Shown here: positions 41,876 through 54,700 of the stretch, piece by piece
How the letters are laid out: the number at the start of each line of letters is the position of its first letter
How positions within the stretch are numbered: position 1 is the first letter of the stretch
Assembly (NCBI GenBank): GCA_035048485.1
Contig: CM068581.1
Location: forward strand, 7,267,430 to 7,331,429
Direction: 5' to 3'
DNA from: Pteria penguin
Lineage: Eukaryota; Mollusca; Bivalvia; Pterioida; Pteriidae
Length of the DNA: 64,000 nt
Translations under genes and position numbers: made by a program
The notes under the pieces: generated by a model
What the model saw: the letters and a program-made list of their open reading frames with translations, nothing else
Told to the model about the DNA's origin: nothing
Database searches by the model: none

Positions 41876-42365
41876 CAGGCTGACCTCAGTCCCTGATATT
41901 ATATGGATATACGTACATTAAATCATACCATATACATAATAATAAAACAATTTGGATAAGAAAAGAAAAATCCATGGGATTTGCTTTAGCTTATCATCAG
42001 ATATTCATTCAAAATTTATGGAAGTAGCATTCACTAAAACCTGTAGGTTTTGTTACAACAACACACTTTGATTAAGTTTGAAATACAGAAGAATGCATGT
42101 AAGAATGCATTATCTCTTGACAACAAAATATTTTATTCTGTAAAAATGTGTTGGATGCAAAAACAAAAAAAAAAAAACAAAAGAAAAAAAACCCAAAAAC
42201 AAACAAAATACAGTATGTTATGAAATGGGCAAACTGCCTTCACATATTTTACAGAAAATTAAAATTATAAAAATCTGGATGAAATTTTAAGATACTGACA
42301 ATTGTCTCCTTCAAACAACTATTAGGTATTTAATGTTAAAGCAGAGTTATGTAAATAAGGACTTG

Positions 42366-42616
42366 TTTATATTTATGAGGACCACACTGTCTGTTCATTG
42401 TTTATATTTATGAGGACCACACTGTCTTTTCATTGTTTGTATTTATGAGGACCACACTGTCTGTTCATTGTTTATATTTATGAGGACCACACTGTCTGTT
42501 CATTGTTTATATTTATGAGGACCACACTGTCTGTTCATTGTTTATATTTATGAGGACCACACTGTCTGTTCATTGTTTATATTAATGAGGACCACACTGT
42601 CTGTTCATTGTTTATA
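42366..42616. repeat. 35-bp minisatellite, seven units
   Basis: TTTATGAGGACCACACTGTC plus TGTTCATTGTTTATA is repeated seven times almost without change. It lies 50 bp downstream of the stop of the ARM-TIR-SAM gene, so it falls in its 3' UTR or just beyond. Confidence 0.93.
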
Positions 42617-42664
42617 TCTGTTCCTTTGCTTTTGCATGCATTTGACCTTTGAGAGTGTTAAGGG

Positions 42665-42763
42665 TTAACGTAAATTCTCCACCGCATCACTAAATCTCAT
42701 TAATTCCTCTAAACTTTTCATTCCAAGTTTTTCTTGAATACAGCGATAGAAAGCTTCCGGTGC
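42665..42763 (-). CDS. ARM-TIR-SAM gene, last exon
   Basis: 99 nt after acceptor GTTTTAG encode the final helix (EAFYRCIQEKLGMKSLEEL, FSDAVENLR) and stop TAA at 42667-42665. Confidence 0.87.
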   Translation of the reverse strand, partial: APEAFYRCIQEKLGMKSLEELMRFSDAVENLR

Positions 42764-45700
42764 CTAAAACAAATAAACAACATTCAAAATAAATACACCA
42801 TTAAATTTCACTCATGTTTTTCTAAACAGAATCAGCACTCCTTTTAAACAACTATCAGCAAGGAAAATGCTTTTGGAACATGATGGTAACAGCCCCCACC
42901 CCGGGAAAATGCTTTTAGTGAACATGATGAAAACAGCCCCCACCCCGGGAAAATGCTTTTTGGAACATGATTGAAACAGCCCCCACCCCGGGAAGATGCT
43001 TTTATGGAACATGATGGGAACAGCCCCAACCCCGGGAAATGTTTTTGGAACATGATCAAAACTGCTCCCACCCCGGGAAAATGCTTTTATATAGCATGAT
43101 GGAAACAGCCCCTACCCCAAGGAAATGCTATTTGGAACACGATGAAAACAGCCCCACCCCGGGAAAATGTTTTCTTGGAACTTGATGGGAAAAGCCCCCA
43201 CCCCGGGAAAATGCTTTTATGGAACCTGATGGAAACAGCCCCTCCCCAACCTGGGAAAATGCTTTTATAAAGCATGATGAAAACAACCCCCACCCCGGGA
43301 AAATGCTTTTATAGAATATGATGGATACAGCCCCCACCCGGGAAAATGCTTTTTGGAACTTGATGAAAACAGCTCCCACCCCGGGAAAATGCTTTTATTG
43401 AGCATGATGGAAACAGCCCCCACCCCGGGAAAATCCTTTTATGGAGCATGATGGAAACAGCCCCCACCCCGGGAAAATCCTTTTATGGAACATGATGGAT
43501 ACAGCCCCCACCCCGGGGGGAATTGTTTTAATAATTTTAAACTTCATTACCCTATGGGAAAGTTTGTAGAGAAATCCAATCTGCTCTGGAGTTAAGTTCT
43601 TGAGTCCAGAAAACCTGAAAAAGAAGAAATGTACCCTATTAATACCGTAAATATAAAACTTCAATAGATTTTTCAAGGATCCACATAAAACTGACCCCGA
43701 TTCTGAACTAAGAGAAATATAGTTACTACAATTGATTGATTATCAATTTACGTCAATCCACGGCATCCGCCAGATGCATAGAAATTTAGACAACGGACCC
43801 TACCTTATATTTAACAGCGCGGAATCTTTAACGTGCCACGCCTACTGTGGCATGGTACCTCGGTTTTCACTATCTCATCCAAATGGCAGGACACCGGTGA
43901 GCCCATGGCGGGAGTCCAACCCGGGACCTTCGGTCACGAGCCGAGTACCTCATCCACTTGGCTACACCGGCTCTTATACGATTATTAGAAATAGTTACGT
44001 ACGTTTCCAGCTTGTTTTGTTTGAGCCATTTATCTATGTCTGCTTTTGTCCATTGTGATGTTATTAAGCCCAATGTCGCCGGTTGTTTTATGGAGCTAGC
44101 TATGGCAGTCCATTTCTCTTTTGGTGCCATGGATGTAGCCTCCTGAAATGTTATATTGTTATATGCTACTTTTTAATCATACATCTATGTTTAATTACTT
44201 GTCTTGTGTAGTGGTTAATGTGTGGTGTGGTGTGGCTTGGTGTAGTGGTTAATGTGTGGTGTGACTTGTTGTAGTAGGTAATGCGTGGTGTGGTGTGGCT
44301 TGGTGTAGTGGTTAATGTGTGGTGTTGCGTGGCTTGGTGTAGTGGTTAATGCGTGGTGTGGTGTGGCTTGGTGTTCTGGTTAATGCGTGGTGTGGCTTGG
44401 TGTAGTGGTTAAAGTGCAGAGTGGTGTGGCTCGGTGTAGTAGTTAATGTGTGAAGTGGTGTGGCTTGGTGTAGTGGTTAATGTGTGATATGGTTTGGTGT
44501 AGTGGTTACCGGTAATGTGTGGTGTGGTGTAGCTTGGTGTTGTGGTTATTGTGTGCTGTGGCTTGGTGTTGTGGTTAATGTGTGGTGTGGTGTGGCTCGG
44601 TGTTGTTGTTAATGTGTGGCGTGGCTTGGTGTAGTGGTTAATGTGTGGTGTGGTGTGGCCCGGTGCTGTGGTTAATGCGTGGTCTGGTGTGGCTTGGTGA
44701 AGTGGTTAATGTGTGGTGTGGTTTGGTATAGTGGTTAATGTGTGGTGTGGCATGGCTTGGTGTAGTGGTTAATGCGTGGTGTGGTGTGGCTTGGTGAAGT
44801 GGTTAATGTGTGGTGTGGTGTTGTTTGGTGTAGTGGTTTAATGTGTGGTGTGGTGTGGCTTGGTGTAGTGGTTAATGTGTGGTGTGGATTGGCATAGTGG
44901 TTAATGTGTGGTGTGGTGTGACCTGGTGTTGTGGTTAATGTGTGGTGTGGCTTGGTATAGTGGTTAATGTGTGGTGTGGCATGGCTTGGTGTAGTGGTTA
45001 ATGTGTGGTGTGGTGTGGCTTGGTGAAGTGGTTAATGTGTGGTGTAGTGTGGCTTGGTGTAGTGGTTAATGTGTGGTGTGGCCTGGTGTTGTGGTTAATG
45101 TGTGCTGTGGCTTGGTGTAGTGGTTAATGTGTGGTAAGGTATGGTGTAGTGGCAATCTTATTGAAACGCGACTTGTACTTCGTTCCTCTACGCTACACTC
45201 CATGTACAAGATCTTACAACTGCCGATTCGAGGTCATCTCAAGATGACCTTTCAGTACAGCCAGTAAGAATTTGAGTTAGAGATCTTTCGGTATTGTTTG
45301 TATGTAAGATAACACCGAAAGATCTCTAACTCCAATTCTGATTGGCTGTTCTGAAAGGTCATCTAGAGATGACCTCGAATCGGCAGTTGTAAGATCTTGT
45401 ACATGGAGAGTATCGTAGAGGAGCGAAATACAAGTCGCGTTTTAATAAGATTGGGTGAAGTGGTTAATGTGTGGTAAGGTATGGTGTAGTGGTTAATGTG
45501 TGGTAAGGTATGGTGTAGTGGTTAATGTGTGGTGTTGCGTGGCTTGGTGTAGTGGTTAATGTGTTGTATGGTGTGGTTTGGATGAAGTGGTTAATGTGTA
45601 GTGTTGTTTGGTGTAGTGGTTAATGTGTGTTGTGGCTTGGTGTAGTGGTTAATGTGTGGTGTGCTGTGGCTTGGTGTAGTGTGATTAATATGTGGTGTGG

Positions 45701-48700
45701 TGTGGCTTGGTGTAGTGGTTAATATGTGGTGTTGTGTGGCTTGGTGTAGTGGTTAATATGCGATGTGGTGTGCTTTGGTGTAGTGGTTAATGTGTAGTGT
45801 TGTTTGGTGTAGTGGTTAATATGCGGTGTGGTGTGGATTGGTGTAGTGGTTAATATGCGGTGTGGTGTGGCTTGGTGTAGTGGTTAATATGCGGTGTGGT
45901 GTGGCTTGGTGTAGTGGTTAATGTGTGGTGTGGTGTGGTTTGGTGTAGTGGTTAATGTGTAGTGTTGTTTGGTGTAGTGGTTAATGTGTGGTGTGGCTTG
46001 GTGTAGTGGTTAATATGCGGTGTGGTGTGGCTTGGTGTAGTGGTTAATATGTGGTGTGGTGTGGCTTGGTGTAGTGGTTAATATGCGGTGTGGTGTGGCT
46101 TGGTGTAGTGGTTAATGTGTGGTGTGGCTTGGTGTAGTGGTTAATATGCGGTGTGGTGTGGTTTGGTGTAGTGGTTAATATGTGGTGTGGTGTGGCTTGG
46201 TGTAGTGGTTAATATGCGGTGTGGTGTGGCTTGGTGTAGTGGTTAATGTGTGGTGTGGCTTGGTGTAGTGGTTAATATGCGGTGTGGTGTGGCTTGGTGT
46301 AGTGGTTAATTTGCGGTGTGGTGTGGCTTGGTGTAGTGGTTAATGTGTGGTGTGGCTTGGTGTAGTGGTTAATATGCGGTGTGGTGTGGCTTGGTGTAGT
46401 GGTTAATATGTGGTGTGGTGTGGCTTGGTGTAGTGGTTAATATGTGGTGTGGTGTGGCTTGGTGTAGTGGTTAATATGCGGTGTGGTGTGGCTTGGTGTA
46501 GTGGTTAATATGCGGTGTGGTGTGGCTTGGTGTAGTGGTTAATATGTGGTGTGGTGTGGCTTGGTGTAGTGGTTAATGTGTGGTGTGGCTTGGTGTAGTG
46601 GTTAATATGCGGTGTGGTGTGGCTTGGTGTAGTGGTTAATATGCGGTGTGGTGTGGCTTGGTGTAGTGGTTAATGTGTGGTGTGGCTTGGTGTAGTGGTT
46701 AATATGCGGTGTGGTGTGGCTTGGTGTAGTGGTTAATATGCGGTGTGGTGTGGCTTGGTGTAGTGGTTAATATGCGGTGTGGTGTGGCTTGGTGTAGTGG
46801 TTAATATGCGGTGTGGTGTGGCTTGGTGTAGTGGTTAATATGCGGTGTGGTGTGGCTTGGTGTAGTGGTTAATATGCGGTGTGGTGTGGCTTGGTGTAGT
46901 GGTTAATATGCGGTGTGGTGTGGCTTGGTGTAGTGGTTAATATGCGGTGTGGTGTGGCTTGGTGTAGTGGTTAATATGTGGTGTGGTGTGGCTTGGTGTA
47001 GTGGTTAATATGTGGTGTGGCTTGGTGTAGTGGTTAATATGTGGTGTGGTGTGGCTTGGTGTAGTGGTTAATATGCGGTGTGGTGTGGCTTGGTGTAGTG
47101 GTTAATGTGTGGTGTGGCTTGGTGTAGTGGTTAATATGCGGTGTGGTGTGGCTTGGTGTAGTGGTTAATATGTGGTGTGGTGTGGCTTGGTGTAGTGGTT
47201 AATATGCGGTGTGGTGTGGCTTGGTGTAGTGGTTAATATGTGGTGTGGTGTGGCTTGGTGTAGTGGTTAATATGTGGTGTGGTGTGGCTTGGTGTAGTGG
47301 TTAATATGCGGTGTGGTGTGGCTTGGTGTAGTGGTTAATATGCGGTGTGGTGTGGCTTGGTGTAGTGGTTAATATGCGGTGTGGTGTGGCTTGGTGTAGT
47401 GGTTAATATGCGGTGTGGTGTGGCTTGGTGTAGTGGTTAATATGCTGTGTGGTGTGGCTTGGTGTAGTGGTTAATATGCGGTGTGGTGTGGCTTGGTGTA
47501 GTGGTTAATATGTGGTGTGGTGTGGCTTGGTGTAGTGGTTAATAAGATGTGTGGTGTGGCTTGGTGTAGTGGTTAATATGCGGTGTGGTGTGGCTTGGTG
47601 TAGTGGTTAATATGCGGTGTGGTGTGGCTTGGTGTAGTGGTTAATATGCGGTGTGGTGTGGCTTGGTGTAGTGGTTAATATGCGGTGTGGTGTGGCTTGG
47701 TGTAGTGGTTAATATGCGGTGTGGTGTGGCTTGGTGTAGTGGTTAATATGCGGTGTGGTGTGGCTTGGTGTAGTGGTTAATATGCGGTGTGGTGTGGCTT
47801 GGTATAGTGGTTAATATGTGGTGTGGTGTGACTTGGTGTAGTGGTTAATATGCGGTGTGGTGTGGCTTGGTGTAGTGCTTAATATGTGGTGTGGCTTGGT
47901 GTAGGGGTTAATATGTGGTGTGGTGTGGCTTGGTGTAGTGGTTAATATGCGGTGTGGTGTGGCTTGGTGTAGTGGTTAATATGCGGTGTGGTGTGGCTTG
48001 GTGTAGTGGTTAATATGCGGTGTGGTGTGGCTTGGTATAGTGGTTAATATGCGGTGTGGTGTGGCTTGGTATAGTGGTTAATATGCGGTGTGGTGTGGCT
48101 TGGTGTAGTGGTTAATATGTGGTGTGGTGTGGCTTGGTGTAGTGGTTAATATGTGGTGTGGTGTGGCTTGGTGTAGTGGTTAATATGTGGTGTGGTGTGG
48201 CTTGGTGTAGTGGTTAATATGCGGTGTGGTGTGGCTTGGTATAGTGGTTAATATGCGGTGTGGTGTGGCTTGGTGTAGTGGTTAATGTGTGGTGTGGCTT
48301 GGTGTAGTGGTTAATATGTGGTGTGGTGTGGCTTGGTGTAGTGGTTAATGTGTGATGTGGTGTGGCTTGGTGTAGTGGTTAATATGCGGTGTGGTGTGGC
48401 TTGGTGTAGTGGTTAATGTGTAGTGTTGTTTGGTGTAGTGGTTAATGTGTGGTGTGGCTTGGTATAGTGGTTTATATGCGGTGTGGTGTGGCTTGGTGTA
48501 GTGGTTAATATGTGGTGTGGTGTGGCTTGGTGTAGTGGTTAATATGCGGTGTGGTGTGGCTTGGTGTAGTGGTTAATGTGTGGTGTGGCTTGGTGTAGTG
48601 GTTAATATGCGGTGTGGTGTGGCTTGGTGTAGTGGTTAATATGCGGTGTGGTGTGGCTTGGTGTAGTGGTTAATATGTGGTGTGGTGTGGCTTGGTGTAG

Positions 48701-51700
48701 TGGTTAATATGTGGTGTGGTGTGGCTTGGTGTAGTGGTTAATATGCGGTGTGGTGTGGCTTGGTGTAGTGGTTAATATGCGGTGTGGTGTGGCTTGGTGT
48801 AGTGGTTAATATGCGGTGTGGTGTGGCTTGGTGTAGTGGTTAATGTGTGGTGTGGCTTGGTGTAGTGGTTAATATGCGGTGTGGTGTGGCTTGGTGTAGT
48901 GGTTAATATGCGGTGTGGTGTGGCTTGGTGTAGTGGTTAATGTGTGGTGTGGCTTGGTGTAGTGGTTAATATGCGGTGTGGTGTGGCTTGGTGTAGTGGT
49001 TAATATGCGGTGTGGTGTGGCTTGGTGTAGTGGTTAATATGTGGTGTGGTGTGGCTTGGTGTAGTGGTTAATATGTGGTGTGGTGTGGCTTGGTGTAGTG
49101 GTTAATATGCGGTGTGGTGTGGCTTGGTGTAGTGGTTAATATGCGGTGTGGTGTGGCTTGGTGTAGTGGTTAATATGTGGTGTGGTGTGGCTTGGTGTAG
49201 TGGTTAATATGTGGTGTGGTGTGGCTTGGTGTAGTGGTTAATATGCGGTGTGGTGTGGCTTGGTGTAGTGGTTAATATGCGGTGTGGTGTGGCTTGGTGT
49301 AGTGGTTAATATGCGGTGTGGTGTGGCTTGGTATAGTGGTTAATATGCGGTGTGGTGTGGCTTGGTATAGTGGTTAATATGCGGTGTGGTGTGGCTTGGT
49401 GTAGTGGTTAATGTCTGGTGTGGTGTGGTTTGGTGTAGTGGTTAATCTGTGGTGTGGTGTGGCTTGGTGTAGTGGTTAATATGTGGTGTGGTGTGGCTTG
49501 GTGTAGTGGTTAATATGCGGTGTGGTGTGGCTTGGTATAGTGCTTAATATGCGGTGTGGTGTGGCTTGGTGTAGTGGTTAATGTGTGGTGTGGCTTGGTG
49601 TAGTGGTTAATATGTGGTGTGGTGTGGCTTGGTGTAGTGGTTAATGTGTGATGTGGTGTGGCTTGGTGTAGTGGTTAATATGCGGTGTGGTGTGGCTTGG
49701 TGTAGTGGTTAATGTGTAGTGTTGTTTGGTGTAGTGGTTAATGTGTGGTGTGGCTTGGTATAGTGGTTTATATGCGGTGTGGTGTGGCTTGGTGTAGTGG
49801 TTAATATGTGGTGTGGTGTGGCTTGGTGTAGTGGTTAATATGCGGTGTGGTGTGGCTTGGTGTAGTGGTTAATGTGTGGTGTGGCTTGGTGTAGTGGTTA
49901 ATATGCGGTGTGGTGTGGCTTGCTGTAGTGGTTAATATGCGGTGTGGTGTGGCTGGGTGTAGTGGTTAATGTGTGGTGTGGCTTGGTGTAGTGGTTAATA
50001 TGCGGTGTGGTGTGGCTTGGTGTAGTGGTTAATATGCGGTGTGGTGTGGCTTGGTGTAGTGGTTAATATGTGGTGTGGTGTGGCTTGGTGTAGTGGTTAA
50101 TATGCGGTGTGGTGTGGCTTGGTGTAGTGGTTAATGTGTGGTGTGGCTTGGTATAGTGGTTAATATGCGGTGTGGTGTGGCTTGCTGTAGTGGTTAATAT
50201 GCGGTGTGGTGTGGCTTGGTGTAGTGGTTAATGTGTGGTGTGGCTTGGTGTAGTGGTTAATATGCGGTGTGGTGTGGCTTGGTGTAGTGGTTAATATGCG
50301 GTGTGGTGTGGCTTGGTGTAGTGGTTAATATGTGGTGTGGTGTGGCTTGGTGTAGTGGTTAATATGTGGTGTGGTGTGGCTTGGTGTAGTGGTTAATATG
50401 CGGTGTGGTGTGGCTTGGTGTAGTGGTTAATATGCGGTGTGGTGTGGCTTGGTGTAGTGGTTAATATGTGGTGTGGTGTGGCTTGGTGTAGTGGTTAATA
50501 TGCGGAGTGGTGTGGCTTGGTGTAGTGGTTAATATGCGGTGTGGTGTGGCTTGGTGTAGTGGTTAATATGTGGTGTGGTGTGGCTTGGTGTAGTGGTTAA
50601 TATGTGGTGTGGCTTGGTGTAGTGGTTAATATGTGGTGTGGTGTGGCTTGGTGTAGTGGTTAATATGCGGTGTGGTGTGGCTTGGTGTAGTGGTTAATGT
50701 GTGGTGTGGCTTGGTGTAGTGGTTAATATGCGGTGTGGTGTGGCTTGGTGTAGTGGTTAATATGTGGTGTGGTGTGGCTTGGTGTAGTGGTTAATATGCG
50801 GTGTGGTGTGGCTTGGTGTAGTGGTTAATATGTGGTGTGGTGTGGCTTGGTGTAGTGGTTAATATGCGGTGTGGTGTGGCTTGGTGTAGTGGTTAATGTG
50901 TGATGTGGCTTGGTGTAGTGGTTAATATGCGGTGTGGTGTGGCTTGGTGTAGTGGTTAATGTGTGGTGTGGCTTGGTGTAGTGGTTAATATGCGGTGTGG
51001 TGTGGCTTGGTGTAGTGGTTAATATGCGGTGTGGTGTGGCTTGGTGTAGTGGTTAATATGTGGTATGGTGTGGCTTGATGTAGTGGTTAATGTGTGGTGT
51101 GGCTTGGTGTAGTGGTTAATATGCGGTGTGGTGTGGCTTGGTGTAGTGGTTAATGTGTGGTGTGGCTTGGTGTAGTGGTTAATATGCGGTGTGGTGTGGC
51201 TTGGTGTAGTGGTTAATATGTGGTGTGGTGTGGCTTGGTGTAGTGGTTAATATGCGGTGTGGTGTGGCTTGGTGTAGTGGTTAATATTCGGTGTGGCTTG
51301 GTGTAGTGGTTAATATGCGGTGTGGTGTGGCTTGGTGTAGTGGTTAATATGCGGTGTGGTGTGGCTTGGTGTAGTGGTTAATGTGTGATGTGGCTTGGTG
51401 TAGTGGTTAATATGCGGTGTGGTGTGGCTGGGTGTAGTGGTTAATGTGTGGTGTGGCTTGGTGTAGTGGTTAATATGCGGTGTGGTGTGGCTTGGTGTAG
51501 TGGTTAATATGCGGTGTGGTGTGGCTTGGTGTAGTGGTTAATATGAGGTGTGGTGTGGCTTGGTGTAGTGGTTAATATGTGGTGTGGTGTGGCTTGGTGT
51601 AGTGGTTAATATGCGGTGTGGTGTGGCTTGGTGTAGTGGTTAATATGCGGTGTGGTGTGGCTTGGTGTAGTGGTTAATATGCGGTGTGGTGTGGCTTGGT

Positions 51701-54700
51701 GTAGTGGTTAATATGCGGAGTGGTGTGGCTTGGTGTAGTGGTTAATATGCGGTGTGGTGTGGCTTGGTGTAGTGGTTAATATGTGGTGTGGTGTGGCTTG
51801 GTGTAGTGGTTAATATGCGGTGTGGTGTGGCTTGGTGTAGTGGTTAATATGCGGTGTGGTGTGGCTTGGTGTAGTGGTTAATATGAGGTGTGGTGTGGCT
51901 TGGTGTAGTGGTTAATATGTGGTGTGGTGTGGCTTGGTGTAGTGGTTAATATGCGGTGTGGTGTGGCTTGGTGTAGTGGTTAATATGCGGTGTGGTGTGG
52001 CTTGGTGTAGTGGTTAATATGCGGTGTGGTGTGGCTTGGTGTAGTGGTTAATATGCGGAGTGGTGTGGCTTGGTGTAGTGGTTAATATGCGGTGTGGTGT
52101 GGCTTGGTGTAGTGGTTAATATGTGGTGTGGTGTGGCTTGGTGTAGTGGTTAATATGCGGTGTGGTGTGGCTTGGTGTAGTGGTTAATGTGTGGTGTGGC
52201 TTGGTGTAGTGGTTAATATGCGGTGTGGTGTGGCTTGGTGTAGTGGTTAATATGTGGTGTGGTGTGGCTTGGTGTAGTGGTTAATATGCGGTGTGGTGTG
52301 GCTTGGTGTAGTGGTTAATATGCGGTGTGGTGTGGCTTGGTGTAGTGGTTAATGTGTGGTGTGGCTTGGTGTAGTGGTTAATATGCGGTGTGGTGTGGCT
52401 TGGTGTAGTGGTTAATATGCGGTGTGGTGTGGCTTGGTGTAGTGGTTAATATGTGGTGTGGTGTGGCTTGGTGTAGGGGTTATTATGTGGTGTGGTGTGA
52501 CTTGGTGTAGTGGTTAATATGCGGTGTGGTGTGGCTTGGTGTAGTGGTTAATATGTGGTGTGGTGTGGCTTGGTGTAGTGGTTAATATGTGGTGTGGTGT
52601 GGCTTGGTGTAGTGGTTAATATGTGGTGTGGTGTGGCTTGGTGTAGTGGTTAATATGCGGTGTGGTGTGGCTTGGTGTAGTGGTGAAGCCCTTGGCCTGA
52701 GGTACGGACGATCTGGGTTCAATGTTTGAAGCTTGGTTATCTCCTGCACCCATGTTGTGATATAACTGAAAAATTGTTGAAAGCATATAAAACACCGCTC
52801 AGCCTATCGGTGTTTTATGTCTCTCCCGATTGACAGAAAATACATAATTAAATGAAGAACAAATTATTTACATGTAAACAGCAGCCACAATTGAACTGAT
52901 AATAAAGCCGAACGATTACAGATGATACAAACTATAGCGGTATGCAGCAGTTCACAGCCTAACACTGAATACATCATGTCTCTGCCACAAGATACCAGAA
53001 AACGTTATGGAAATACTAACTAGGTAAAACTCTTAAAAACAACACACATTTATATATCATTTCAAGGTTTCCCACATACTATGTCTAAAATGTCTAGGCT
53101 TTAAGCAGTCACAAAGCAATGTACCTTTCCCCGAAAGGAAAACTAAACATATGCTACTTACATTAGTCTGCTTCGGAATGAGAGCAGATTCGGGTTCCTC
53201 GGTTATACGGCCCAAACTCTGTAAGTTTCGAATGAGTTCATTGTATTTAGACTCTATAGGATATTTGACACCTGTGAAATCGTAGAAGAGCTTTGATCCT
53301 ACCAGTATCCCCAGCCAACCGTCCGGTTGATAGCCCTTCTGCATGAGAAGAGGAACAGTCTCCTTCTTCAATTTATATGTGTATTCAGCTTCTGAGAAAA
53401 AGTACATGTATAATGTATACAATGAAATTCATATAGGAATCTAACTGAATATTTGTAGGATTCCTAGTTATACATCTCACTGAGAATGAAAAGACGTTAA
53501 CAAATTTAGTTAATTTCAAGAGCGGATTCATCTGTTTTAAATTTTGTATTTACTTATTTACCAACCCAGTTAGACTGAAAATTTAAAACATGAGATTCAG
53601 ACGGGGCCAACCCGGTGAATAACGTTTATAAAGTTACTGTCCAACAAGTTGACCGGAGAGTACCCTACTTCAAACCTACGAAGAGATTAGTACAGAAACT
53701 ACACTTCAAGTTTTCTTTGAAAAACAATTAAGAAACTGAGTGATTACGAAAATTGGAAATACATGTAATAACGTTTTGTATATTATGCCATTTAATATGC
53801 TTACATGTATATACATTTTATAGATTTCATTGAAATTTTGTAACGAAATATTCATGGGCATACTATACGTAAATTTGATTTGTTAATACATTTTTGTAAA
53901 TATTTTTAAAGTGATTTACAGTAGAGAAATCCCATTGCAATAGCTTATTTTATGTCTCTCGCTTCTAATGAGTTTTCTAAAGGAAAACATCATGTTAAGT
54001 AAACATATCTTTATGATACCATACATCATGGTTGTTTATGATACCATACATCATGGTTGTTTATGATACCATACACCATGGTTGTTTATGATACCATACA
54101 TCATGGTTGTTTATGATACCATACATCATGGTTGTTTATGATACCATACACCATGGTTGTTTATGATACCATACATCATGGTTGTTTATGATACCATACA
54201 TCATGGTTGTTATGATACCATACACCATTGTTGTTTATGATACCATATATCATGGTTGTTTATGATACCATACATCATGGTTGTTTATGATTCCATATAC
54301 CATGGTTGTTTATGATACCATACACCATGGTTGTTTATGAAACCATACACTATGGTTGTTTATGAAACCATACACCATGGTTGTTTATGATACCATACAC
54401 CATGGTTGTTTATGAAACCATACAACATGGTTGTTTATGATACCATACACCATGGTTGTTTATGATACCATACAACATGGTTGTTTATGATACCATACAC
54501 CATGGTTGTTTATGATACCATACACCATGGTTGTTTATGATACCATACACCATGGTTGTTTATGATACCATACACCATTGTCGTTTATAATACCATACAC
54601 CATGGTCGTTTATGATACCATACACCATGGTTGTTTATGATACCATACACCATGGTTGTTTATGATACCATACATCATGGTTGTTTATGATACCATACAT

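Noticed and set aside
42812..43676. Several minus-strand ORFs with GWGLF/SCSK repeats
   Set aside because: They are translations of the 42-45-bp minisatellite; only the short segment 43614-43551 is a real exon.
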